A stretch of 10,877 bases of DNA from an uncultured Collinsella sp. (GTDB taxonomy: Bacteria > Actinomycetota > Coriobacteriia > Coriobacteriales > Coriobacteriaceae), in the NCBI GenBank assembly GCA_900546825.1, contig UREE01000066.1, positions 1 to 10,877 of the forward strand. Reading direction: 5' to 3'. Below the pieces are notes generated by a model, which saw only the letters and a list, made by a program, of their open reading frames with translations, made no database searches and was not told the origin of the DNA. The translations under genes and the position numbers were made by a program. Each line of letters starts with the position of its first letter. Within the stretch, counting starts at the first letter, position 1. This document shows positions 1 to 6,089 of this stretch, one piece after another.

Positions 1-901
1 CCAAAAAGAGCACGCCGCCATGAGCAAGGCTGATCTCACCCGGGTGCACCGGGCGCCCACCGCCGATAAGACCTGCGGTCGAAATACTGTGATGAGGACT
101 GCGGAAGGGCCGGTGCCCCGCCAACAAGCCATCAATGTTCTCACCCAAAACCGAATGGATGCACAGCGCCGCCTGTTGATCCTCAACGGAAAGCTCGGGC
201 AGGATGCCGGTCATACGACGCGCGAGCATCGTCTTGCCCGATCCCGGGGACCCGATCATAAGCAAACCGAGCTCACCCGCTGCCGCCAGTGCCATGCCGC
301 GCTTGGCGACCTCCTGCCCCAGTACGTCGGCATAGTCGAGTTCGGGCTCAAAGGTCGCCTCGAGCACTTCAGAATCCAAGTAGTGCCGCGCGGCATCGCC
401 CATGCCATGGGCAAGCTGAGACAAATGATCGATAAAGCCGCAATCCACGCCCGCGAGTGGCACATGCTGGTCGGACCTGCCGGCGATAAAAGACAGCCCC
501 ATGTCGCGAGCCAATAGCTGAAACGCCACCTCGCCCTTGACAGGAAGCACCGTACCGTCCAAGCCAAGCTCGCCGGCGATAAGGCAGCGATCGAGGTTGT
601 CACGGGGAATCTGACCATCGGCCGCCAGAACCGCGATGGCGATGGGCAGATCAAAGCCGCTACCGGTCTTGCGAATATCGCCGGGCGCTAGGTTGACCGT
701 AATGCCCGAGCGTGGGATCTCGAACCCGGCGGAGCGCATCGCGCAGCGAATACGACCGCGTGACTCCATCACCTCCATACTCGGAATGCCAAGCATTTGG
801 ATGCCCGGAACACCACCGGCAAGCGAGACCTCGACCGTGACGTGAATCGCCTCGACGCCACGGATGCAGGCCGCGTGAACGGCAAACGTCTCGAACGCCA
901 T
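1..901 (-). CDS. comM: ComM/YifB-family Mg-chelatase-like AAA+ ATPase, 3' part missing
   Basis: The frame is open from an ATG at 901 to the window edge and gives about 300 residues of a family usually near 500, so the C-terminal part lies outside. The N-terminal domain starts MAFETFAVHAACIRGVEA and contains the family stretches VSLAGGVPGIQMLGIP and GITVNLAPGDIRKTGSGFDL. An AAA+ domain follows, with Walker A GSPGSGKT at residues 217-224 and then RPFRSPHHSISTAGLIGG and HPGEISLAHGGVLFL, where the Walker B region is cut by the edge. Family knowledge: ComM is a hexameric helicase that aids branch migration during natural transformation, but many carriers are not known to be competent, so the role here is inferred. 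The ATG shares one base with the yraN stop (TGATG) and has only a weak Shine-Dalgarno, which implies translational coupling. Identity is very secure; function is less so. Confidence 0.95.
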   Translation of the reverse strand, partial: MAFETFAVHAACIRGVEAIHVTVEVSLAGGVPGIQMLGIPSMEVMESRGRIRCAMRSAGFEIPRSGITVNLAPGDIRKTGSGFDLPIAIAVLAADGQIPRDNLDRCLIAGELGLDGTVLPVKGEVAFQLLARDMGLSFIAGRSDQHVPLAGVDCGFIDHLSQLAHGMGDAARHYLDSEVLEATFEPELDYADVLGQEVAKRGMALAAAGELGLLMIGSPGSGKTMLARRMTGILPELSVEDQQAALCIHSVLGENIDGLLAGHRPFRSPHHSISTAGLIGGGRPVHPGEISLAHGGVLFL

Positions 902-1386
902 CACGACACCTGCCAATCGAACGCGTTGTACTGATGCTCGATCTCAGCGATATGCCCGCCACGAATGGTGACACCCACGGCATCGAAGCGAATCGCCTTG
1001 AGCGGATAATGCTCCATGAGATAGCAACTTGCGATGCGGCGGTAGCGGCGTTGCTTTTGAGCGTCCACGGCCTCCTCGGGAAAGACCCGCGTGCTGCAAT
1101 CCAGTGCAACGCGTCTGGTCTTGACCTCGGCCATCACCACGACATCGTCGAGCTCATCGAGCAGCACCAGATCGGCCTCGCCCTCGGTGCAACGATAACC
1201 CTGCTCCAGCAAGGTGTAGCCGCGCTCGTTAAAGTAGTCGATGGTGATCAGCTCGCCCAGCATGCCCAGCTCGCGGGGACTGAGTCCCTTGATAAACTCG
1301 GGCGTCATCGCCCCGCAGTCGAGCTCGCCGTTTTCCCAACGCTCCTTGAGCTGCTTCGTCTTGCTCTTTTTGCTTGCGGCACTCAT
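901..1386 (-). CDS. yraN: YraN family (UPF0102) endonuclease-fold protein
   Basis: 161-residue protein of unknown cellular role, with the restriction-endonuclease-like fold of the YraN/UPF0102 family. The signature is intact: GMLGE around residues 41-45 (E45), RCTEGEADLVLLD with E70 and D72, and VVMAEVKTRR with E87 and K89, which match the acidic and lysine positions of a PD-(D/E)XK-like site. The end YPLKAIRFDAVGVTI is also typical. The ATG at 1386 is chosen because AAAGGAGA sits five bases upstream; an in-frame extension to 1476 has no such site and encodes unconserved sequence. Even so, about 40 residues, lysine-rich at the start, precede the first conserved glutamate, more than most members have. 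It follows an intrinsic terminator after rnhB and overlaps comM by one base. Nuclease activity is plausible but not shown for the family as a whole. Confidence 0.9.
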   Translation of the reverse strand: MSAASKKSKTKQLKERWENGELDCGAMTPEFIKGLSPRELGMLGELITIDYFNERGYTLLEQGYRCTEGEADLVLLDELDDVVVMAEVKTRRVALDCSTRVFPEEAVDAQKQRRYRRIASCYLMEHYPLKAIRFDAVGVTIRGGHIAEIEHQYNAFDWQVS

Positions 1387-1412
1387 GGGGTCTCCTTTCC
1401 CGCACGCTGCAT

Positions 1413-1431
1413 TGCCCCGATGATGAGGGCA
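1413..1431 (-). other. Weak hairpin in the yraN leader
   Basis: TGCCC and GGGCA arms flank a nine-base loop in the roughly 100 bases between the rnhB terminator and the yraN start. The stem is only five base pairs and sits about 15 bases before the Shine-Dalgarno. The same leader must hold the yraN promoter if the terminator is efficient. I see a TTGACG hexamer at the end of the terminator U-tract but no matching -10, so I do not call a promoter. Confidence 0.2.
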
Positions 1432-1484
1432 CCTTTCATGCGGGTAAGTACCGGAAGCAAACCAAAAGCTGACCAAATGCCGTC

Positions 1485-1526
1485 AAAAAACGGGCCGTAC
1501 GCAGCAATGGTGTTGCATACGGCCCG
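1485..1526 (-). terminator. Intrinsic terminator after rnhB
   Basis: On the minus strand CGGGCCGTATGCA pairs with TGCGTACGGCCCG, a 13-bp stem with a single G-U pair, around a 10-base loop, followed directly by TTTTTT. It begins about 50 bases after the rnhB stop. This is a textbook Rho-independent terminator and separates rnhB from yraN transcriptionally. Confidence 0.92.
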
Positions 1527-1575
1527 CTACCAGCAGGTTTATAAAACCCCTGAGGTCCCTGTCTCCACAATTGAC

Positions 1576-2364
1576 CTAGAAAAGGCGCTCAGTCTGCAGA
1601 AAGTTTCCGCAAAAGCTCACGCGGTGCAGTGGACAAAGTCCATGTTTGCGAATGGCCTCGATGTGCTCGGGGCTTGCGTAGCCTTTCGATTCGGCCAAAT
1701 GGTACTCGGGATACTCGGCATCGTACTCGACCATCATCTCATCACGCGTGACCTTGGCCATGATGGACGCCGCGGCGATACAGGCGATCTTGGCATCGCC
1801 CTTCACCACATCGCGCTCGTTAGGAACGGCGCCCAAGGGGTTGCCATCCATAAGCACGCAATCGGGCTCGAGCCCCGTATCGGCCACGGCGCCCGCGACA
1901 GCGGCTCGAATGGCGCGGGCCATGCCCATCTCATCGATATCCTTAGGCGCGATATGGCAAAAACCAATTGCCGTCGCCACCTCGGCAATCTTCACTGAGA
2001 GCAACTCGCGGCGCGCCGGCGTGAGCTTTTTGGAATCGTTGATGCCCCAGACGCGCGGCTCCATAGGAAGGCAGACGGCGCATACCGTCAAAGGACCGGC
2101 CACCGATCCGCGACCCACCTCGTCGACACCAACGACTACCCCATCGCCGCCAAGCTCATGCATAAGCTCGTACATGTCATTGACGCGCTCGCGCTCGGCA
2201 AGTTCCTTGGCATGGCGCTTAAGAGCACGCTCGCAAGCCTTGATCACCTGCTGGCGCGGGTCCTCGCGATAATGCTCCACGAGGGCGGGGATCTCCTCAA
2301 ACGTAGCGCTCGCCAACTCACCGGCAACCTGCGATGCCGAAACCGAGCTCGTCATATTGGCCAT
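1576..2364 (-). CDS. rnhB: Ribonuclease HII
   Basis: 262-residue cytosolic enzyme that nicks RNA in RNA-DNA hybrids, including single misincorporated ribonucleotides. The catalytic core is complete: VGVDEVGRGSVAGP with D81 and E82, VLMDGN with D173, and the GDAKIACIAAASIMAKVTRD block with D208, followed by YHLAESKGYASPEH and the HRVSF end. About 75 residues precede the core, a helical, charged extension (PRQQVIKACERALKRHAKEL) like that of some other RNases HII such as the Bacillus type. The ATG at 2364 is chosen because AAGGAGG lies seven bases upstream; an upstream in-frame ATG at 2382 overlaps that same site and cannot use it. The gene lies between two terminators. The one upstream (after rplS) ends only 29 bases before the start codon, so expression probably depends on read-through. 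Confidence 0.96.
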   Translation of the reverse strand: MANMTSSVSASQVAGELASATFEEIPALVEHYREDPRQQVIKACERALKRHAKELAERERVNDMYELMHELGGDGVVVGVDEVGRGSVAGPLTVCAVCLPMEPRVWGINDSKKLTPARRELLSVKIAEVATAIGFCHIAPKDIDEMGMARAIRAAVAGAVADTGLEPDCVLMDGNPLGAVPNERDVVKGDAKIACIAAASIMAKVTRDEMMVEYDAEYPEYHLAESKGYASPEHIEAIRKHGLCPLHRVSFCGNFLQTERLF

Positions 2365-2393
2365 ACCAGGCCCTCCTTGCATGCAAATCAGAT

Positions 2394-2423
2394 AAAAAGA
2401 AGGGCCACCCGAAGGTGACCCTT
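2394..2423 (-). terminator. Intrinsic terminator after rplS, adjacent to the rnhB start
   Basis: On the minus strand AAGGGTCACC pairs with GGTGGCCCTT (10 bp, one U-G pair) across a TTCG loop closed by C-G, the very stable cUUCGg tetraloop, followed by CTTTTTATC. It lies between the rplS stop and the rnhB ribosome-binding site. The U-tract ends 29 bases before the rnhB ATG, leaving no space for an independent rnhB promoter downstream of it. Confidence 0.92.
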
Positions 2424-2424
2424 G

Positions 2425-2442
2425 TGTCCAAACGAGTGGACA
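2425..2442 (-). other. Small perfect hairpin preceding the rplS terminator
   Basis: TGTCCA and TGGACA form a perfect 6-bp stem around the loop CTCGTT, one base upstream of the terminator stem and about 15 bases after the rplS stop. Together they make tandem hairpins. It may protect the rplS 3' end or modulate termination; chance is also possible. Confidence 0.4.
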
Positions 2443-2457
2443 GACGCTGCGATCTTC

Positions 2458-2799
2458 TTAGCGCTTCTCGGGGATGCGAGCAGCCTTGCCCACCTTGTCG
2501 CGGAGGTAGTACAGCTTGGCGCGACGGACGCGACCATGACGAACGACCTCGAGCTTGGCGATCTTGGGGCTGTGAAGCGGGAAGGTACGCTCAACACCGA
2601 CACCGAAGGACATCTTGCGGACGGTGAAGGTCTCGCGGGCACCGGCGCCGGCCATGCGGATGACGTCGCCCTGGAAGACCTGAATGCGCTCGCGGTCGCC
2701 TTCCTTAATGCGGTAGTGAACCTTGACGTTGTCGGCGACGCGAACCTGAGGAATGTCCTCGCGGATCTGCTGACGCTCGATTGCGCGGATGTAATCCAT
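2458..2799 (-). CDS. rplS: 50S ribosomal protein L19
   Basis: 113-residue L19, close to the roughly 115 residues usual for the family. It sits at the subunit interface of the large ribosomal subunit. Recognised by EGDRERIQVFQGDVI, FTVRKMSFGVGVERTFPLHSP and the C-terminal GRVRRAKLYYLRDKVGKAARI. The ATG at 2799 is preferred because AAGGA lies seven bases upstream; a TTG two codons earlier, at 2805, is too close to that site. rplS often lies next to trmD, but here trmD is about 7.8 kb upstream with glyQ, glyS, ppsR and ppdK between. The gene has its own candidate promoter and a structured leader and ends in an intrinsic terminator, so it looks largely autonomous. Confidence 0.98.
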   Translation of the reverse strand: MDYIRAIERQQIREDIPQVRVADNVKVHYRIKEGDRERIQVFQGDVIRMAGAGARETFTVRKMSFGVGVERTFPLHSPKIAKLEVVRHGRVRRAKLYYLRDKVGKAARIPEKR

Positions 2800-2823
2800 G
2801 TGCAATTCCTTACTCTTCTAGAG

Positions 2824-2847
2824 GTGCCGTACCACCTTGGCCGGCAC
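2824..2847 (-). promoter_or_regulatory. Hairpin in the rplS mRNA leader, possible autoregulatory element
   Basis: GTGCCG and CGGCAC form a 6-bp stem with a 12-base interior (GCCAAGGTGGTA) in which a further CC/GG pair can form. It lies inside the short untranslated leader predicted from the candidate promoter, about 25 bases before the rplS ATG. Ribosomal protein leaders that bind their own product are known for L19 in other phyla; I cannot match this one to a described family from sequence alone. Confidence 0.4.
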
Positions 2848-2868
2848 GTAGTTGAACAAACGTATTCG

Positions 2869-2896
2869 AGTATACACGCGCGGGTTTCTGCTGCAA
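2869..2896 (-). promoter_or_regulatory. Candidate rplS promoter
   Basis: The -10 hexamer is TATACT at 2869-2874 (five of six to consensus). A weak -35, TTGCAG at 2891-2896, lies 16 bases further upstream. Initiation would fall near 2862, giving a leader of roughly 60 bases. The position between the ppdK terminator hairpin and rplS makes it plausible; the poor -35 keeps confidence moderate. Confidence 0.5.
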
Positions 2897-2933
2897 GAAC
2901 ATTTTTTCACGCAGACAAAAAGACAAAACCCGC
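2880..2933. repeat. Spaced inverted repeat around the rplS -35 region
   Basis: GCGGGTTT at 2880-2887 and its exact complement AAACCCGC at 2926-2933 flank 38 AT-richer bases that include the candidate -35. It could be an operator or a chance inverted repeat. Support is limited to the eight matching bases. Confidence 0.3.
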
Positions 2934-2942
2934 ACATGATAA

Positions 2943-2970
2943 CCGCCCGTCTCACGAATGAGACGGGCGG
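2943..2970 (-). terminator. UUCG-loop hairpin after ppdK, probable terminator
   Basis: A perfect 12-bp stem, CCGCCCGTCTCA against TGAGACGGGCGG, closes a TTCG loop 39 bases beyond the ppdK stop. What follows on the minus strand is TTATCATG, not a true U-tract, so it may terminate weakly, act with Rho, or protect the ppdK 3' end from exonucleases. Confidence 0.65.
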
Positions 2971-3008
2971 CATGAAGGGGGCTACGCTAGGCGTCTAAAC
3001 CCAAAACG

Positions 3009-5759
3009 TTAGGCGGAACGCTTGGCCTCGAGCTTGGCCTGAGCGGCAGCCAGGCGCGCGAGGGGCACGCGATAGGGCGAGCAGGACACGTAGTCCACGT
3101 CGGCCACGTTAAACAGGCCCTTGATGGACTTGGGGTCGCCGCCGTGTTCGCCGCACACGCCAAAGTGCATGTCGGGATTGGTGGCGCGGCCCTTCTCGAC
3201 GGCCAAGCGCACGAGCTCCAGCACCGCCGCGTCGATGGTCTCGAAGGGGTTGTCTTTCAGGATCTTTTTATGCATGTACAGCGGGATGAACTTGGCCTCG
3301 GCGTCATCGCGCGAGAAGCCAAAGGTCGTCTGGGTGAGGTCGTTGGTGCCAAAGCAGAAGAAGTCGGCATGATGGGCGATCTCGTCAGCGACCATGCAGG
3401 CACGCGGCAGCTCGAGCATCGTGCCCACGGGAATATTGAGCTCGACGCCTTCCTCGGCGGAAACCTCGGCGATCACGCGCTCGATAACCTCGCGGGTCTG
3501 GACATGCTCGGCCGTGATGGAAACGAGCGGAACCATGATCTCGGGGCGCGGGTCGACACCCTCCTTGATAAGGCGGGCAGCGGCCGTGGCGACGGCGCGA
3601 ACCTGCATGAGCGGCAGATCGCCAAAGACGACGGACAGGCGCACGCCGCGCAAGCCCAGCATGGGGTTGGACTCGACCATGCCGTCAATGCGACGCAGGC
3701 GGGCGCGCAGGGCAGTGAGCTCCTCCTCGGGAGCGCCGGCGGCCTCCTTCTTGGTGATGGCGACCTCGAGCTCGCGAGGATTATCCAGGAACTCATGAAG
3801 CGGCGGATCGAGCAGGCGGACGACCACATCGCGACCGGACATGGTCTTGAACATCGCCAGGAAGTCCTCGGTCTGAACCTTGAGCAAGTCGGCCAGGGCC
3901 TGCTGCTTCACGGCCTCATCGTCAGACAGGATAAAGCTCTGGATGATGTTCTTGCGATCGCCCAGGAACATATGCTCGGTGCGGCACAGGCCGATGGCCT
4001 CGGCGCCAAACTCGAGCGCGAGCTCGGCATCCTCGGGGTTGTCGGCGTTGACGCGCACGTGGTTGGCGTGACCGTCGGTCTCGTCCAAACGGATCTCATC
4101 GGCCCAAGACAGGATGGTGTCCAGGTCGCCGGTGAGCTCTGCAGAGACCAGGTCGACCGCGCCGTCGACGACGATACCCTGGGTGCCGTCGATGGAGATG
4201 ACATCGCCCTCGCGCAGCACGCGGTCGCTGCCCTCGATGCGCACGACCTTCTCTGCCGCGTCAATGTGGAAGCGCTCAACGCCGCAAACGCAGGGCGTAC
4301 CCATGCCGCGGGCGATAACGGCGGCATGGCTCGTCTTGCCACCGTGGCTGGTCAGGATGCCCTCGGCGGCGACCATGCCCTTCAGGTCGTCGGGGTTGGT
4401 CTCCCAGCGGACCAGAATGACCTTGTGGCCCTCGTTGGCGCGCGCGACGGCGTCATCACTCGAGAACACGACCTCGCCCACGGCGGCACCAGGGCTGGCG
4501 TTAAGGCCGCTGGCCAGGGCCTCGTACTTCTTGGAGGCGTCGAACTGCGGGTGCAGGAGCTGGTCGAGCTGCGCGGGATCGATGCGGCTCACAGCCTCCT
4601 CGCGGGTGATGAGGCCCTCCTCGACCATTTCGATGGCGATGCGCAGGGCGGCGGTGGCGGTACGCTTGCCCACGCGGGTCTGGAGCATCCAGAGCTTACC
4701 CTGCTCGATGGTGAACTCGATGTCGCACATGTCGCGGTAGTGGTCCTCAAGCGTCAGGAAGACACGCTCAAGCTCCTCACCTGCTGACTCGAGGCCCGGG
4801 GTGGTCTTGAGATCGGCGATGGGCTCGGTGTTGCGGATGCCGGCGACGACGTCCTCGCCTTGGGCGTTGACCAGAAAGTCACCGTAGAACTCCTTGGTTC
4901 CGTCGGCCGGGTTGCGCGTAAAGGCGACGCCAGTCGCCGAGGTCTCGCCCTTATTGCCAAACGCCATAGCCTGGACGTTGACGGCGGTTCCAAGGTCATC
5001 GGAAATGCCATGCTGCTTGCGGTAGATGCAGGCGCGCTCGTTCATCCAGCTGCCAAAGACGGCCTGGATGGCAAGGCGCAGCTGAAGCTCCGGATCGTGC
5101 GGGAAGATGGGCTTGCCGTCCGCGACCTCGAGCTCGGGGTACAGGGCGGCCTCGACGTTATCGGAGAAAATGCCCTTAAAAGTCTCGACGAGCTCCTGCA
5201 GGTCCTCGGCCGAAAGATCGGAATCGACGCGAACGCCGGCGACCAGGCGGGCCTGGGTCAGAGCGTTCTCGAATAGGTCGGCGTCGACGCCCATGACGAC
5301 GTTGGAGAACATCTGGATAAAGCGACGGTAGCTGTCCCAGGCAAAGCGCGGGTTCTGCGTCTGCGCAATAAGGCCCTGGACGGAATCGTCGTTGAGGCCC
5401 AGGTTGAGGACCGTGTCCATCATGCCGGGCATGGAGAACGGAGCGCCCGAGCGAACCGACACGAGCAGCGGATCGGAGGCATCGCCGAGTTTCTTGCCGC
5501 AACGGGCCTCGAGGTCCGCCTCGGCGGCAACGATCTCATCGAGTGCGCCTTCGGGCCAGACGTTGCCGGCACCGGAGTACTCGACACAGGTCTGGCAGGT
5601 AATGGTAAAGCCACCGGGAACCGGCAGACCGATGCGGCTCATCTCGGCAAGGTTTGCGCCTTTGCCGCCAAGCACGAAGTTCATGGATTTGTCGCCCTCA
5701 GTGACACAGGTGCCCTGGGCGTCGGTTCCAAAACGGTAAACCCTCTTGCAATCGCTCAC
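3009..5759 (-). CDS. ppdK: Pyruvate, phosphate dikinase
   Basis: 916-residue PPDK, which reversibly converts pyruvate, ATP and phosphate to PEP, AMP and pyrophosphate in the cytosol. The N-terminal ATP-grasp domain starts at GGKGANLAEMSRIGLPVPGG (31-50) and includes SVRSGAPFSMPGMMDTVLNL (101-120). The swivelling domain has GGKTSHAAVIARGMG, with phospho-carrier His478 and, two residues before it, Thr476, the position that PDRP modifies in studied enzymes. The C-terminal PEP/pyruvate barrel has FCFGTNDLTQ (801-810) and GVCGEHGGDP with catalytic Cys869. The start is GTG at 5759, with GGAAGGGG upstream; the next in-frame ATG would cut into the conserved N-terminus. It is somewhat longer than the approximately 875-residue bacterial enzymes. 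The regulator gene lies immediately upstream, which supports PPDK over PEP synthase. Depending on flux it serves glycolysis with pyrophosphate saving or gluconeogenic PEP supply. Confidence 0.98.
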   Translation of the reverse strand: MSDCKRVYRFGTDAQGTCVTEGDKSMNFVLGGKGANLAEMSRIGLPVPGGFTITCQTCVEYSGAGNVWPEGALDEIVAAEADLEARCGKKLGDASDPLLVSVRSGAPFSMPGMMDTVLNLGLNDDSVQGLIAQTQNPRFAWDSYRRFIQMFSNVVMGVDADLFENALTQARLVAGVRVDSDLSAEDLQELVETFKGIFSDNVEAALYPELEVADGKPIFPHDPELQLRLAIQAVFGSWMNERACIYRKQHGISDDLGTAVNVQAMAFGNKGETSATGVAFTRNPADGTKEFYGDFLVNAQGEDVVAGIRNTEPIADLKTTPGLESAGEELERVFLTLEDHYRDMCDIEFTIEQGKLWMLQTRVGKRTATAALRIAIEMVEEGLITREEAVSRIDPAQLDQLLHPQFDASKKYEALASGLNASPGAAVGEVVFSSDDAVARANEGHKVILVRWETNPDDLKGMVAAEGILTSHGGKTSHAAVIARGMGTPCVCGVERFHIDAAEKVVRIEGSDRVLREGDVISIDGTQGIVVDGAVDLVSAELTGDLDTILSWADEIRLDETDGHANHVRVNADNPEDAELALEFGAEAIGLCRTEHMFLGDRKNIIQSFILSDDEAVKQQALADLLKVQTEDFLAMFKTMSGRDVVVRLLDPPLHEFLDNPRELEVAITKKEAAGAPEEELTALRARLRRIDGMVESNPMLGLRGVRLSVVFGDLPLMQVRAVATAAARLIKEGVDPRPEIMVPLVSITAEHVQTREVIERVIAEVSAEEGVELNIPVGTMLELPRACMVADEIAHHADFFCFGTNDLTQTTFGFSRDDAEAKFIPLYMHKKILKDNPFETIDAAVLELVRLAVEKGRATNPDMHFGVCGEHGGDPKSIKGLFNVADVDYVSCSPYRVPLARLAAAQAKLEAKRSA

Positions 5760-5775
5760 GATACTTCCCCTTCCA

Positions 5776-5789
5776 TGCGCTTACGCGCA
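5776..5789. repeat. 14-base palindrome beside the ppdK ribosome-binding site
   Basis: On the minus strand it reads TGCGCGTAAGCGCA: 5-bp arms around GTAA, directly followed by the TGGAAGGGG ribosome-binding region and, 16 bases on, the GTG start. A copy differing at one base lies in the same place before ppsR (6975-6988). It could act as a small mRNA hairpin next to the Shine-Dalgarno or as a DNA operator. Confidence 0.45.
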
Positions 5790-5809
5790 CGACCGTGGTA
5801 ACGAATCGA

Positions 5810-5847
5810 CCCGCCGGATGCGGGCCGTGAGGGAACTATACGGCGGG
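5810..5847 (-). promoter_or_regulatory. Candidate ppdK promoter -10 within an inverted repeat
   Basis: TATAGT at 5835-5840 (minus strand) matches the -10 consensus at five of six bases, but the position expected for a -35 reads about TCAAGC, which is poor. CCCGCCG and CGGCGGG arms (5841-5847 and 5810-5816) surround it. If real, transcription would start near 5828 with a leader of about 70 bases. A missing -35 would fit an activator-dependent promoter. Confidence 0.3.
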
Positions 5848-5881
5848 TTTTGGACAGGCTTGAGCAGAGGGTGCGCGGTTT

Positions 5882-5929
5882 GGTAAACGTGCTAAAACCG
5901 GCGGTAAACGGTAGGTAAAGGTGGTTACC
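5882..5929. promoter_or_regulatory. Phased GGTAAA repeats upstream of ppdK, possible operator
   Basis: On the plus strand GGTAAAC begins at 5882 and 5903 and GGTAAAG at 5914, spacings of 21 and 11 bases, close to whole helical turns. The last forms an inverted pair with TTACC at 5925-5929. A further inverted copy, TTTACC, lies at 5989-5994. The cluster would lie roughly 55-100 bases upstream of the candidate start site, an activator-type position. No known regulator is recognised. Confidence 0.35.
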
Positions 5930-6039
5930 TTATGAAGATACCACTACAAGGAAAGTGCAGGTCGGATGCGATGTTTTTGCTAAATCGCTTTACCATTTAT
6001 CAGCATTAATTCCAAGTATTCTCTTTGGTTAGCTAAAAG

Positions 6040-6089
6040 AGCCCCGTCCCAAATTAGCTACCCAAACAACCTTGTCCCAAGTGAGCTAC
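6040..6089. repeat. Two-copy degenerate direct repeat overlapping the ppsR stop codon
   Basis: Two 22-base units begin at 6040 and 6068 (period 28) and agree at 17 of 22 positions, sharing CC, then GTCCCAA, then AGCTAC. A related TAGCTA lies at 6030-6035. On the minus strand each unit reads GTAGCT, then TTGGGAC, and the TAG of the first unit is the ppsR stop. It has no coding content. It may be a remnant of a dispersed intergenic repeat. Confidence 0.45.

Larger units (their letters stand above)
5760..6085. other. ppsR-ppdK intergenic region
   Basis: A gene-free stretch of about 325 bases, more AT-rich in its 5870-6085 part than the flanking genes. It holds, in transcription order, a degenerate direct repeat overlapping the ppsR stop, a GCGAT/ATCGC hairpin at 5968-5988, a cluster of GGTAAA motifs, a -10-like TATAGT, a CCCGCCG/CGGCGGG inverted repeat, and a palindrome next to the ppdK ribosome-binding site. 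I see no intrinsic terminator after ppsR and no open frame with a credible start. Confidence 0.7.

Noticed and set aside
20..517. Plus-strand open frame of 165 codons at the window edge
   Set aside because: It is antisense to the ComM AAA+ domain, whose Walker A and histidine-rich block are unmistakable on the other strand.
1481..1486. TTGACG as the -35 of a yraN promoter
   Set aside because: It overlaps the terminator U-tract and no acceptable -10 hexamer lies 15-19 bases downstream.
934..1998. Plus-strand open frame of 354 codons
   Set aside because: It lies antisense to yraN and rnhB, crosses their terminator, has no ribosome-binding site, and its protein has no recognisable motif. GC-rich codon bias of the minus-strand genes explains the lack of stops.
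3144..4787. Plus-strand open frame of 547 codons
   Set aside because: It is entirely antisense to the highly conserved ppdK and shows low-complexity composition rich in G, A, L, D and H, typical of a mirror frame.
5968..5988. GCGAT/ATCGC hairpin as a ppsR terminator
   Set aside because: The stem is five base pairs with an 11-base loop and no following U-tract in the direction of transcription.
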